From the NCBI GenBank assembly GCA_910588505.1, contig CAJUPQ010000048.1:1-26298 (forward strand): DNA of 26,298 bases. The letters run 5' to 3'. The stretch is from an uncultured Hungatella sp. (GTDB lineage: Bacteria > Bacillota > Clostridia > Lachnospirales > Lachnospiraceae). Below are positions 5,765-14,634 of the stretch, in pieces (position 1 is the stretch's first letter; each line of letters opens with the position of its first letter). The notes beneath the pieces are model-generated. The model was given only the letters and a program-made list of their open reading frames with translations, did no database searches and had not been told where the DNA came from. The translations under genes were made by a program, and so were the position numbers.

Positions 5765-8700
5765 TCACCCCACCTTCTCCCCCTCCAAACTATCCTCAAT
5801 CAAATTCACGGAAACCAGGGTAGACACTCCCTTTTCCTGCATCGTAATCCCGTAAAGCCTGTCCGCGGACACCATAGTCCCTCTTCTATGGGTGATGACG
5901 ATAAACTGGGTATTCCTGGTCAGTTTGTGGAGATACCCGGCGAACCGGTCTACGTTGGAGTCGTCCAGGGCCGCCTCGATCTCGTCCAGAAGGCAGAAGG
6001 GCGACGGTTTTAGGTTCTGGATGGCAAACAAAAGGGCAATGGCTGTGAGAGCCTTCTCCCCGCCGGACAGCTGCATCATGTTCTGCAGCTTTTTCCCGGG
6101 GGGCTGGGAGATGATCTGGATCCCGGCCTCCAGGATGTCCTCCCCGTCCACCAGCTCCAGCTGGCCGTGGCCGCCGCCGAACAGCTCCTTAAACACCTGG
6201 TCAAACTCCCGGCGGATCTCCTTAAACTTCTCCTCAAACTGACGGCGCATGCCTGTGTCCAGCTCTTCGATGATCCCCATCAGGGTCTCCTCCGCCTTCA
6301 CCAGGTCCTCGTGCTGGGTCCGCATAAACTCGTACCGCTCCGAAACCTCCTTATAATCCTCAATGGCGTTGACATTTACATTGCCAAGGCTCCGGATCGA
6401 CTCCTTTAACTCACCGGCCCGGCGTTTCATCTCCCCCAGGGATGTCCACTGGGGATTGCGAAGCTCTTCCGCCGCGGTGGGAGTCAGCTCATATTCGCTC
6501 CACATATACTCCACGTGGCGGTCCAGCCGCTCGTCCATCTTCTCCTTCTGGCTCTGGAGACGGAACAGCTCCTTGTCCAGGCGGCTCATGCGCCCGGAAA
6601 GCTCCTCCCGCCTGTCAAACAGCTGTTTCTGCTCCCCGGTCTTCTCATCCCTGGTCCTGGAAAACCCCAGGCCCTCATGTTCCAGATCTGACACCTTTTT
6701 TGTCAGATGCCCGATCTCTGTCTTGATCCTTTCGATCTCATGGAGCTTTTCCTCAATAGCCTGGCTGCTTACCTCCCCGCTGCCCTCGATCTGGGAAAGC
6801 TCCTCCTTCAGCTTGTCCATCTCCCCGCGGACGCGCCGCATATTCTCTTGGACGAACTCGTATTTTTGCTGCAGGTTGGCGCTTTCCAGCTGCAGGGCCG
6901 ATAGCTGCCTTGACAGCTCTTCCCGCTGTGCCTTGGCCTCCTCCAGCCGGGCCGTCAAGGTCTCGATCTGCTTTTCCTCCTGGAGATTTTGCTCCTCCAT
7001 CTCAGAAACCCCAGCGGCAAGCTCCCTCTGGTTCCGTCCGATCTCCCGGATCTGCTCCTCCAGGTGAGTATTTTCCAGCACCATGTCCCGGGAGGACTCC
7101 TGGATCTCCTGGATCTTGTCGTCCAACTGGGACAGGTTCATGCGGATGGTGTTCTCCTCCAGAAAAGCAGTCTGCTTTTGCTGCTTTAGTTGCTCCAGCT
7201 CTTCCTTCTGCTGCTTTAGCTGCTCCTCGTTCATCACAAGCTCCTGTTGGAGAAGCTCCGCAGCCTTGAGGGCCTTCTCGCACCGCCTCTCCAGCTCCTC
7301 GATCTCCCGCTTCCGCCCCAGAAGGTTGCTGGCATTTTTAAACGCTCCGCCTGTCATGGAGCCCCCCGCGCTTAAAAGCTCCCCGTCCAGGGTCACGATC
7401 CGCAGGGAATACTGGTATTTTCTCGACAGGGCGATGGCATTGTCAATGTTGTCCGCCACCACCACCCGGCCCAGGAGATACCCCATCAGTCCTTTGTATT
7501 TCTCATCCGCCTCCACCAGCTGGCTGGCAAGGCCTAAGACTCCCGGCTCATGAAGGGCCTTCTCCTGGGAAAATCCCCCCTTAAGGCCAACGCTTGTAAG
7601 AGGAAGGAAGGTGGCCCTGCCGTATTTATTTTTCTTTAAGTACTCGATCAGCTGCTTGGCCGTGGTCTCGGTGTCTGTGACAATATTCTGGATACTGCCT
7701 CCCAGGGCCGTCTCAATGGCTGTCTCATACTCCTTTTTGGTGGTAATGATGTCCGCCACCACGCCGTGGATGCCTGGAACCCGGCTTTTCAGCTCCATGA
7801 CCCGGCGGATGCTGTTGCCGTACCCCTCGTAGCGCTCCGCCAGGTTCCGCAGAGACTCCAGCTTGGTGGAATCCTTGTGGTACTCCTGCTGCTTGTCGTT
7901 TAAATTCCGGTTCAGCCGCCGGATCTCCCCCTCCAGGCCGGCGATATGCTCCTCGCCGCTTCCCTGCTTAAAGGTCAGCTCCTGGATGGTCTCCTCCACC
8001 TGGGCCAGTTTCCCTTCTTCCGCCTTTTTGTGCTCCTCCTGAACCGACTCGTCGCTTTTGGACTTTAAAAGCTTCTGGACCACCTCAGCCCTGCGGACTT
8101 GGACCTGCTCCATCATGGCCTCGTACCTCTGCTGTCTGGCTGTCAGGGAGGCCTTCTCGTTCATGGTGAGGATGATGCGGTTTTTCCCCTCCTCGATGCC
8201 CCGGTCCAGAAGCATAATACCCTCGTCCGCCTGACGCAGAGTCTCCTGGGCTTTGTCCTGCCTCGTTTTCTCGTCTCCAACCTGGCCGGAAAGCTGTTTG
8301 TGCTCCTCCTTATACTGATCAAGCTGCCCCTGTCTTGACTCCAGCTCCTGGGAGATAGCCCGCTTCCTGGCATTGATGTGCTCCTCGTTCATCCGCTCCG
8401 TGTTGATCTGCTCTAAGAGCACATTGACGCGGCCCTCCAGACTGCCTTTGTCCATGTTGGCTTTACCCACTGCGCTCCGGCTCTCTTCCAGCTTCTCCTC
8501 TAAGTCCTTTAACACCTGGGAAAGCCCCTCGTAGGTTGCCCGGATCTGGTCCGCCTCCTCCTTTGTCCTGGCCAGATCTCCGGACACGATGACCGTGTTG
8601 TCCTCTGTCTCCTTTAACTGGACTTTGATCTCCTGTGTCTCTGTCAGGAACACATTGACCTCGTAGGCTTTCAGCTCCTCCTTCAGCCGCAGATACTCTC

Positions 8701-9337
8701 TGGCTGTCTCCGACTGCCTGGCAAGAGGCCCCACCTGCTTTTCCAGCTCTGACAAAATGTCGCTGACACGGACCAGATTCTGTTTCTCGTCCTCCAGCTT
8801 TTTCTGGGCAATGACCTTGCGCCGCTTAAATTTCACGATGCCTGCCGCCTCGTCGAACAGCTCCCTCCGCTCCTCCGGCTTGCCGCTTAGGATCTTGTCG
8901 ATCTGGCCCTGTCCAATTATGGAGTACCCTTCCTTGCCGATCCCTGTGTCGTAGAACAGCTCATTAATATCCTTTAACCGGCAGGAACTGCCGTTGATCA
9001 GGTACTCGCTCTCACCGGAGCGGTAGATCCTTCTGGCCACGGTCACCTGGTCATAGTCAATAGCCAGCTGGTGGTCCGAGTTGTCCAGGGTGATAGCCAC
9101 ATAGGCAAACCCCTGAGGCTTTCTGGTCTCGGTTCCGGAAAAGATCACATCCTGCATGCTGGCGCCCCGAAGCTGCTTGATGCGCTGCTCCCCAAGGACC
9201 CACCGGACCGCGTCCGCCACATTGCTCTTACCGCTGCCGTTTGGTCCCACAATGCCTGTGATGCCGTTGTGAAACTCAAACACGATCTTGTTGGCAAAGG
9301 ACTTAAAGCCCTGCACCTCAATACTTTTCAGATACAT
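5765..9337 (-). CDS. smc: Chromosome segregation ATPase SMC
   Basis: Structural maintenance of chromosomes protein, which with ScpA and ScpB compacts and segregates the nucleoid. At 1190 aa it has the normal full length. The Walker A motif GPNGSGKSN is at 31-39, followed by a long coiled coil. A hinge at about 515-680 includes GIHGVVADIITTKKEYETAIETAL and the glycine-rich MTGGAFKNASNLLGRK. A second coiled coil follows. The C-terminal head has the signature LSGGEKALTAIALLFA, Walker B FCLLDEIEAALDDSN and the ITHRRGTM segment. The start ATG lies inside the last codons of rnc (10-bp overlap), so translation is probably coupled. Long open frames on the opposite strand are a by-product of the biased codon use of the coiled coils. 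Confidence 0.98.
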   Translation of the reverse strand: MYLKSIEVQGFKSFANKIVFEFHNGITGIVGPNGSGKSNVADAVRWVLGEQRIKQLRGASMQDVIFSGTETRKPQGFAYVAITLDNSDHQLAIDYDQVTVARRIYRSGESEYLINGSSCRLKDINELFYDTGIGKEGYSIIGQGQIDKILSGKPEERRELFDEAAGIVKFKRRKVIAQKKLEDEKQNLVRVSDILSELEKQVGPLARQSETAREYLRLKEELKAYEVNVFLTETQEIKVQLKETEDNTVIVSGDLARTKEEADQIRATYEGLSQVLKDLEEKLEESRSAVGKANMDKGSLEGRVNVLLEQINTERMNEEHINARKRAISQELESRQGQLDQYKEEHKQLSGQVGDEKTRQDKAQETLRQADEGIMLLDRGIEEGKNRIILTMNEKASLTARQQRYEAMMEQVQVRRAEVVQKLLKSKSDESVQEEHKKAEEGKLAQVEETIQELTFKQGSGEEHIAGLEGEIRRLNRNLNDKQQEYHKDSTKLESLRNLAERYEGYGNSIRRVMELKSRVPGIHGVVADIITTKKEYETAIETALGGSIQNIVTDTETTAKQLIEYLKKNKYGRATFLPLTSVGLKGGFSQEKALHEPGVLGLASQLVEADEKYKGLMGYLLGRVVVADNIDNAIALSRKYQYSLRIVTLDGELLSAGGSMTGGAFKNASNLLGRKREIEELERRCEKALKAAELLQQELVMNEEQLKQQKEELEQLKQQKQTAFLEENTIRMNLSQLDDKIQEIQESSRDMVLENTHLEEQIREIGRNQRELAAGVSEMEEQNLQEEKQIETLTARLEEAKAQREELSRQLSALQLESANLQQKYEFVQENMRRVRGEMDKLKEELSQIEGSGEVSSQAIEEKLHEIERIKTEIGHLTKKVSDLEHEGLGFSRTRDEKTGEQKQLFDRREELSGRMSRLDKELFRLQSQKEKMDERLDRHVEYMWSEYELTPTAAEELRNPQWTSLGEMKRRAGELKESIRSLGNVNVNAIEDYKEVSERYEFMRTQHEDLVKAEETLMGIIEELDTGMRRQFEEKFKEIRREFDQVFKELFGGGHGQLELVDGEDILEAGIQIISQPPGKKLQNMMQLSGGEKALTAIALLFAIQNLKPSPFCLLDEIEAALDDSNVDRFAGYLHKLTRNTQFIVITHRRGTMVSADRLYGITMQEKGVSTLVSVNLIEDSLEGEKVG

Positions 9338-10047
9338 GATCCACCCGGGCTCTGCCTGTCCGCTTTTCCTTTCAGACGCAGGATCCCCCGGTAAGCGGCC
9401 AGACTCTCTGCCCCCTTCTTGGTCCTTCCCACACCCCGCCCGATCTCCCGGTCTCCCACCAGGGCTCTGGCCTCAAAGATCTTGTTGTGGTCAGGTCCTT
9501 CTTCCCGGAGCATCTCATAGCTTAACAGCTCGTCCCCCATTGCCTGCACCATCTCCTGTAAAATAGTCTTGCTATCATAAAAGAGCTGCTTATGCTCAAT
9601 ATCATTTAAAACAAACTGATGTATAAACTCTTTTGCGCTAGCAAACCCACCATCCAGGTAAATCGCCCCGATCAGCGCCTCCATGGCGTCGGACACAATG
9701 GAATTTCGCCCCCTGCCGCCGGTAGATTCCTCGCCCTTTCCCAGCCGCAGATACTCTCCCAGCTCGATCTCCCCCGCGCACAAAGCCAGGGTGGGCTCGC
9801 ACACCATGCTGGCCCTCATCTTCGTCAGCTCCCCCTCCGGCAGATCCGGGTGTTTGTGGTAAAGGTAGTCGCTGGACACCACCTCCAACACCGCGTCCCC
9901 CAAAAACTCCAGTCTCTCGTTGCACCGCCTCTTCTGGATCCGGTGCTCGTTGGCATAGGAGCTGTGAGTCATGGCGTCAAAGAGCAGGTCCTTGTTCTCA
10001 AACCCATAGCCAATGCGCTCCTCCAGCTCTTTCAGTCTCCGATTCAT
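9328..10047 (-). CDS. rnc: Ribonuclease III
   Basis: Double-strand-specific endoribonuclease that processes rRNA precursors and structured mRNAs. The 239-aa protein has the family signature NERLEFLGDAVLE at 43-55. The Mg-binding acidic residues are visible as E47, D51, D120 and E123 (SDAMEALIGAIYLDGG). A C-terminal dsRNA-binding domain spans about 158-228 (TILQEMVQAMG...KKGAESLAAYRGIL). The ATG follows AAGGAGG with an 11-nt spacer. It is between acpP and smc in conserved order. A strong hairpin with T-runs sits 28 bp upstream of the start, so either read-through or RNA processing must supply its transcript. Confidence 0.97.
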   Translation of the reverse strand: MNRRLKELEERIGYGFENKDLLFDAMTHSSYANEHRIQKRRCNERLEFLGDAVLEVVSSDYLYHKHPDLPEGELTKMRASMVCEPTLALCAGEIELGEYLRLGKGEESTGGRGRNSIVSDAMEALIGAIYLDGGFASAKEFIHQFVLNDIEHKQLFYDSKTILQEMVQAMGDELLSYEMLREEGPDHNKIFEARALVGDREIGRGVGRTKKGAESLAAYRGILRLKGKADRQSPGGSCI

Positions 10048-10075
10048 GAAAAATAAAACCTCCTTATATAGAGGG

Positions 10076-10101
10076 AAAAAGCCCTAATCCTAGGGCTTTT
10101 T
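10076..10101 (-). terminator. Intrinsic-terminator-like hairpin between acpP and rnc
   Basis: A perfect 11-bp stem, AAAAAGCCCTA with TAGGGCTTTTT, has a 4-nt loop. The stem ends in T-runs on both strands. On the minus strand it would act after acpP and directly before the rnc ribosome binding site. No clear promoter fits between it and rnc, which suggests partial termination within the operon. Confidence 0.75.
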
Positions 10102-10180
10102 CGTCTATCCTTTTCCCAAACGGCCCGACGGCGCAAAAATCTTTTTTTCCGGTTTTCGCGTCCCCCGCCGACTGCCATTT

Positions 10181-10411
10181 TTAATTCAAAATATTTCTGA
10201 TCTGCTCTACGGCGTCGCCTACGGTTACGATCTTCTCCGCCTCTTCCTGTGGAATCTCGATATCGAACTGCTCCTCAATGGCAGCGATGATCTCAAAAAT
10301 ATCCAGGGAGTCAGCGCCCAGATCGTCAACAAATGTGGTGGATGTGGTGATCTCATCTTCACTTACATTCAACACCTCTGCAATAATCCCCTGTAATTTT
10401 TCCAATTCCAT
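10181..10411 (-). CDS. acpP: Acyl carrier protein
   Basis: A 76-aa acidic carrier protein of type II fatty acid synthesis. The phosphopantetheine attachment motif is DDLGADSLDIFE, with the modified serine at S35. The overall acidic four-helix pattern and length are those of AcpP. The ATG follows GGAAGGG. It lies 25 bp downstream of plsX, the standard arrangement, since PlsX makes acyl-phosphate from acyl-ACP. About 80 bp of non-coding DNA follows its stop before the hairpin at 10076-10101. Confidence 0.97.
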   Translation of the reverse strand: MELEKLQGIIAEVLNVSEDEITTSTTFVDDLGADSLDIFEIIAAIEEQFDIEIPQEEAEKIVTVGDAVEQIRNILN

Positions 10412-10436
10412 AGTAGTACCCTTCCTCTCTTATTTT

Positions 10437-11447
10437 TTATTCCTGCTCTTTATTTGGCAGCAGGCTTTCCTTTATTTTTTCGTTGATCTGCTGTTCCTTA
10501 AAGGTGATGCACTGGAGAATGGAGTTGCACACCTCCACGGACTTTGAATTACCATGGGTCTTCACCACCAGGCCCTTAAGGCCCAAAAGCGGCGCGCCCC
10601 CGTACTGGCTGGCGTCAAAGGCCTTCAGGGTCTCCTTCAGGGCCGGCTTTGCCAGAAGAGCCCCGATCTTGCTTTTTAGGTTCGCCATCATCCCCTCCTT
10701 GACCATGGAGAGCATAGTGGCTCCAACGCCCTCATAGAGCTTTAAGATCACATTGCCCACAAAGGCCTCGCAGACGATCACGTCCGCCCCGCCCTCCGGG
10801 ATCTCCCTGGCTTCGATACTGCCTGTAAAGTTAATGTCCCCGCAGGCCTTTAAAAGGGGATAGGTCTCCTTGACCAGGGCATTGCCCTTCTCCTCCTCGG
10901 CGCCGATGTTGACAATGGCTACCCTCGGATGCTTAATGCCTATGACATGTTCCATGTAAATAGAACCCATTCTGGCAAACTGCACCAGATGGGACGATCT
11001 GGCATCCACATTGGCCCCGCAGTCGATGAGCAGGGACACGCCTTTTCTTGTGGGGATCAGCGGCGCGAGAGGCGGGCGCTCCACCCCTCTTATTCTCCCC
11101 ACAATAATCTGTCCGCCCACCAAAATGGCTCCGGAGCTTCCGGCAGACACAAAGGCGTCCGCCTCCCCCTTCTTCACCAGGTTCATGCCCACCACGATGG
11201 AAGAATCCTTCTTCTTCCTGACCGCGTTCACAGGCGGTTCCCCGGTCTCGATCACCTCCGAGGCGTGGACAATGGAAAGCCTGTCCGCCGGATATGTATA
11301 CTGCTCCAGCTCTTTGGCGATCTTGTCCTTCTGACCTACCAGGATCACGGTTACCTGGTCTTTCTTTTTTAACGCCTCCACGGCCCCTCTGACCATCTCC
11401 CCGGGAGCATAATCGCCTCCCATGGCATCCACAGCTATCTTTATCAT
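10437..11447 (-). CDS. plsX: Phosphate acyltransferase PlsX
   Basis: Converts acyl-ACP and phosphate to acyl-phosphate, the acyl donor for PlsY in phosphatidic acid synthesis; a peripheral membrane enzyme. The 336-aa length is typical. The opening MIKIAVDAMGGDYAP is the family signature, and DCGANVDARSSHLVQFARMG and EAFVGNVILKLYEG are conserved blocks. The ATG follows AAAGGAGAGATAGGG. It is the first gene of the plsX-acpP-rnc-smc-ftsY run. The rpmF gene often found directly upstream in other bacteria is absent here, where an unrelated DUF1848 gene sits instead. Confidence 0.97.
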   Translation of the reverse strand: MIKIAVDAMGGDYAPGEMVRGAVEALKKKDQVTVILVGQKDKIAKELEQYTYPADRLSIVHASEVIETGEPPVNAVRKKKDSSIVVGMNLVKKGEADAFVSAGSSGAILVGGQIIVGRIRGVERPPLAPLIPTRKGVSLLIDCGANVDARSSHLVQFARMGSIYMEHVIGIKHPRVAIVNIGAEEEKGNALVKETYPLLKACGDINFTGSIEAREIPEGGADVIVCEAFVGNVILKLYEGVGATMLSMVKEGMMANLKSKIGALLAKPALKETLKAFDASQYGGAPLLGLKGLVVKTHGNSKSVEVCNSILQCITFKEQQINEKIKESLLPNKEQE

Positions 11448-11497
11448 GACTCCCTATCTCTCCTTTCAGCCCAGGGCCTTTCGATAACCTATTACAT

Positions 11498-11526
11498 AAT
11501 ATACTCGATATTGTTTTATAAATCAA
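11498..11526 (-). promoter_or_regulatory. Promoter of the plsX operon
   Basis: On the minus strand TTGATT (11521-11526) and TATATT (11498-11503) are separated by 17 bp, each one or two bases from consensus. It lies about 50 bp upstream of the plsX ATG in an AT-rich gap after the DUF1848 gene. No FapR-like palindrome was recognised over it. Confidence 0.65.
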
Positions 11527-11534
11527 TAGTTTTT

Positions 11535-12482
11535 TCACAGAGCTTCAGGGTAGAGGCCAGAGAGGCTTAACTGCCCGTCCCTCCAAGGCGTCTGCACCGC
11601 CTCTTTTATGATGTCTCCCTCCTGAAAACCTCCGATTAGAAACGGCGAATCCAGGTTATGGTTTTTCATGTTTCGGGCCACGGTTTTTCTGTCGTAGTTG
11701 GCATAGCAGTACAGGCAGCCGTGGCCGCAGGTGTTGTAGGCCCCGATATCCGCGCCCAGAAGACAGCCGCATTCCGGGCGGGCCGGTCTCTTTTTCGGCA
11801 TATTCAGGGAAAAGCCCGCGGCCTGCTCCAACACCTCTTTTGTCATACAGCCCTTAGTGTCCACATGGTCTGTCTCCAGCTCTTTCTTCTCGCAGCACAG
11901 ATGGATCTTTATGTGGTTTCTTGCCGCGATCCGGGAGAAGGCCTTGATCAGCCGCTTTTGCTCCTCCCACGCCACTTCCCGGATGCCGGGAAAATTCCGC
12001 TTAGTCTTCTCGTACAGGTCGATAAAGCTGACCACGCACCGATCTGTGTACCGAGAAAGGGAATCCGCCATCCATCCAAACTGTTGTACATGGTATTCCT
12101 CCGGATAAATATCCGACAAAAATACCGGGTCATACCTCCAGATGACCCGCTCTTTTCCAACCAGGGCTGATAACCTTTTGAAGCTGTCCATCACCTGCCC
12201 GGTCTCCGGCACAAAAGGCTCCACATCCCTTCCATAACAGGTTATAGTCACGTACCATACGCAGCAATATTCTGATAACTCCTGTAACCTGTCCAGTATA
12301 GGTTGTGGATTTTTGGTGCAGAAGGTCAAAATGTCGATAACTTTTGGGGTTAACCTGTACCTTGTAACCTGGGACGGGTAGTAGGGATTGCGCGCCAAAA
12401 CATATCCCTCCCGGATCCGGTTGTAGAACCAGGGGGCGTAGTACGCTGGGATGTCGGTTCGGCTGCCTGTGTTGAGGATCAT
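11535..12482 (-). CDS. DUF1848 family protein with C-terminal CX3CX2C cysteine motif
   Basis: A soluble protein of 315 aa from the chosen ATG. The opening MILNTGSRTDIPAYYAPWFYNRI and the segments ITCYGRDVEP, RYDPVFLSD and FSRIAARNHIKIHLCCEKKE are typical of DUF1848. Close to the C terminus, ECGCLLGADIGAYNTCGHGCLYCYANYD carries C252, C256 and C259 in CX3CX2C spacing, the iron-sulfur ligand pattern of radical SAM enzymes, but at the wrong end of the chain. Biochemical function is unknown. The start was chosen at 12482 because AAAGGAG lies 10 nt upstream and homology begins there. An in-frame ATG at 12548 would add 22 residues but overlaps a GC-rich hairpin. Confidence 0.85.
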   Translation of the reverse strand: MILNTGSRTDIPAYYAPWFYNRIREGYVLARNPYYPSQVTRYRLTPKVIDILTFCTKNPQPILDRLQELSEYCCVWYVTITCYGRDVEPFVPETGQVMDSFKRLSALVGKERVIWRYDPVFLSDIYPEEYHVQQFGWMADSLSRYTDRCVVSFIDLYEKTKRNFPGIREVAWEEQKRLIKAFSRIAARNHIKIHLCCEKKELETDHVDTKGCMTKEVLEQAAGFSLNMPKKRPARPECGCLLGADIGAYNTCGHGCLYCYANYDRKTVARNMKNHNLDSPFLIGGFQEGDIIKEAVQTPWRDGQLSLSGLYPEAL

Positions 12483-12516
12483 CTTTCTGGGGCTCCTTTC
12501 TATTTTAAACAGCAGA

Positions 12517-12543
12517 GACGCCGCCAGTATCTGTGGCGGCGTC
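12517..12543 (-). other. GC-rich hairpin between the amylase and DUF1848 genes
   Basis: A perfect 10-bp stem, GACGCCGCCA with TGGCGGCGTC, has a 7-nt loop and starts 20 bp after the amylase stop. Neither strand has a good T-run after it. It may protect the 3' end of the upstream mRNA or act as a weak terminator; it is not a classic intrinsic terminator. Confidence 0.6.
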
Positions 12544-12562
12544 CCCAAATTTCATGTCCCTT

Positions 12563-14593
12563 TTACCGGAAACTCTTTATCCAGTTAATGAGTGAGTTGT
12601 GGTACACATTCTCTATAACATCCTGGCGCATACGGTCTGTTACCGGTCCGTTCATGGCCATTCTATCCAGAATCGCCTGCTGCAGCTCCTCAATGGTCAT
12701 CTCCTCATAAGTCTTCTTCTTTGCGGACTCCTGCTGCTTGATATCAGAAGAGGCTGCTTCCTTTGCCGATGAACCCTCCCTTTTAGGCAATCCTTCTGCC
12801 ATGGTCAGGTCCTTATCCCTGGCAGACTCTTTTGCCTCAGGCCGAACCTCCTGTTCCGGTGATCCTTCTGCCGCAGGAAGCCCCTCCGTCTCCTTGGGCT
12901 CTTCGGCTGTCTGCGGGACTTCTTTCCCCTGGACCCTTTCCACTTTCTGACTCGCTTCTGCCTGCCCCAGTTCTGCCTGATCCTTGCTCTTTTCGTCTGT
13001 CCGCAAAATCTCCGCCCCCTGGGACTTCTCCACTGTCTGCCCCGTTACTGCCTGACCTTTGCTCTTTTCGTCTGTCCGCAAAATCTCCGCCCCCTGGGGC
13101 TTCTCCACTGTCTGTCCTGCTTCCGCCTGACTCTTGCTCTCTTCCTCTGTCCGCGCAGTTTCTGCCCCCTGGGGCTCCTTTGCTATCTGATCTGCTCCTG
13201 CCCGGTCCTTGGTCTCCACCGCTTCCTCCAGGCCCATATCCTCACCTGAAACAGGTACCCAGATCCCGCCGCTGTTTCCCTTAACCGTCACATTGAGCCG
13301 CCCGTCCGTCACAGATACACGCTCCCCTGACAGCACATTTTTATAGGCAGCTGCCGGGCCTGCCGGCAGGCTCATGAAGGCGTCGTTGTCATCATTGTTC
13401 ACCGCTATGAGGACTGTCTCCCCGTTGTAACTCCTCCCAAACCCATACTGGCGGTTTGTCAGAACAAGCTCCTTGTAGTCGCCGTAGGACAGGGCTTTCA
13501 CCTGCTGCCGCGCCTTCCCCAGAGCGCTGACCAGCCTGGTGCATGGATTGTTCTCCAAAGCGTCTCTGTAATCTTCCAGGGACAGAGCTGGGCGCAGGGA
13601 GTCGTCGGAATACCGCTCCTTCTTCCCCTCTATCCCAAACTCGGAGCCATAGTAAATAGACGGTACTCCGGGCAGCGTGTACATTAAAATGTGAACCGGC
13701 TCAAAGTGGGCCTTGTTGTTTAACTTGGTGTAGATCCGCTCCACGTCGTGGTTGTCCACAAAATTGTACAGCTTCAGCCCGTCCGGACGGTTGCCCCCCA
13801 TCCCATAGAGCCTCTTAACGGTGTGGGCGATCTCAAAATAATTGTGATCATTGTGACCCGAGTACAGGGCCTTGTGCAGGTGGTAGTTGGTGACTGAGTG
13901 AAGCGTCCCCTCATTGACCCAGCGGGTGTAATCCCCGTGGATCACCTCACCCATAAGCCAGAAATCCGGCCCAATCTCCCCGGCCGTGTGCCGAAGGGCC
14001 TGCATGTACCCAAAGTCCAGCACATCCGCGGCATCCAGCCGGATGCCGTCAATGTGAAACTCCCTTGCCCAAAAACGGATCACATCACAGATATAGTCCC
14101 GGACCGCCGGGTTGTGCTGGTTTAACTTGGCCAGAAGGTTGTAGCCGCCCCAGTTATCGTAGGAAAATCCGTCATTGTACTCATTATTGCCCCAGAAATT
14201 TACATTGCAGTACCAATCTCTGTAGGGGGAGTTTTCCCGGTTCCTCTTGATATCCTGAAACGCAAAGAAATCCCGCCCTGTGTGGTTAAACACACCGTCC
14301 AGGATCACCCGCACTCCCTGCCTGTGGCACTCCTCTACAAAGGAGGTCAGATCCTCGTTGGTCCCCAGGCGGCTGTCCAGCTTTTTGTAGTCCGTAGTCT
14401 CATATCCGTGGCCCACTGACTCAAACAGGGGGCCAATATAAAGAGCATTGCAGCCGATATCCTTTATGTGGGAAATCCAAGGGATCAGCGTGTTCAGCCG
14501 ATGCTCCCCCTCCTCGTAAGAATTGGTCCTGGGAGCGCCTGTAAGCCCCAGGGGATAAATGTGATAAAATACGGCTTCATCATACCATGCCAT
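12563..14593 (-). CDS. GH13 alpha-amylase family enzyme with repetitive charged C-terminal tail
   Basis: Cytoplasmic glycoside hydrolase (no signal peptide) acting on alpha-glucosidic bonds, probably of maltodextrin or glycogen-type glucans. The four GH13 motifs are present: DGVFNHTG at 99-106, GIRLDAADV with nucleophile D187, GEV with acid/base E216, and FVDNHD ending in D283. A beta-sandwich C domain runs to about 450. Residues about 452-628 are a low-complexity Glu/Lys/Gln/Ala linker with near-identical 25-residue repeats. A conserved-looking helical end (EEMTIEELQQAILDRM...NSLINWIKSFR) follows. The catalytic part resembles neopullulanase or cyclomaltodextrinase-like enzymes; substrate is uncertain. 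The ATG follows CGGGAGG. Confidence 0.9.
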   Translation of the reverse strand: MAWYDEAVFYHIYPLGLTGAPRTNSYEEGEHRLNTLIPWISHIKDIGCNALYIGPLFESVGHGYETTDYKKLDSRLGTNEDLTSFVEECHRQGVRVILDGVFNHTGRDFFAFQDIKRNRENSPYRDWYCNVNFWGNNEYNDGFSYDNWGGYNLLAKLNQHNPAVRDYICDVIRFWAREFHIDGIRLDAADVLDFGYMQALRHTAGEIGPDFWLMGEVIHGDYTRWVNEGTLHSVTNYHLHKALYSGHNDHNYFEIAHTVKRLYGMGGNRPDGLKLYNFVDNHDVERIYTKLNNKAHFEPVHILMYTLPGVPSIYYGSEFGIEGKKERYSDDSLRPALSLEDYRDALENNPCTRLVSALGKARQQVKALSYGDYKELVLTNRQYGFGRSYNGETVLIAVNNDDNDAFMSLPAGPAAAYKNVLSGERVSVTDGRLNVTVKGNSGGIWVPVSGEDMGLEEAVETKDRAGADQIAKEPQGAETARTEEESKSQAEAGQTVEKPQGAEILRTDEKSKGQAVTGQTVEKSQGAEILRTDEKSKDQAELGQAEASQKVERVQGKEVPQTAEEPKETEGLPAAEGSPEQEVRPEAKESARDKDLTMAEGLPKREGSSAKEAASSDIKQQESAKKKTYEEMTIEELQQAILDRMAMNGPVTDRMRQDVIENVYHNSLINWIKSFR
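12926..13165 (-). repeat. In-frame tandem repeat in the tail of the GH13 enzyme
   Basis: Three consecutive units code for residues 477-501, 502-526 and 527-556. The first two are 25 aa (75 bp); the third is extended to 30 aa. Shared elements are AEILRTDEKSK and GQTVEKxQG. The first unit is more diverged (AETARTEEESK). More degenerate copies continue on both sides. Unit length is a multiple of three, so copy number can change without a frameshift. Confidence 0.85.
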
Positions 14594-14634
14594 TTGCCAG
14601 TTCCTCCCGATACGTAGTCTTTGTCTTCGTCCTG

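Noticed and set aside
6363..7067. 234-aa plus-strand open frame inside smc
   Set aside because: Ser/Arg-rich shadow of the SMC coiled coil on the opposite strand; no homology pattern.
12483..12548. Upstream ATG at 12548 for the DUF1848 gene
   Set aside because: No ribosome binding site, overlaps a stable hairpin, and the family sequence starts at the ATG at 12482, which has AAAGGAG.
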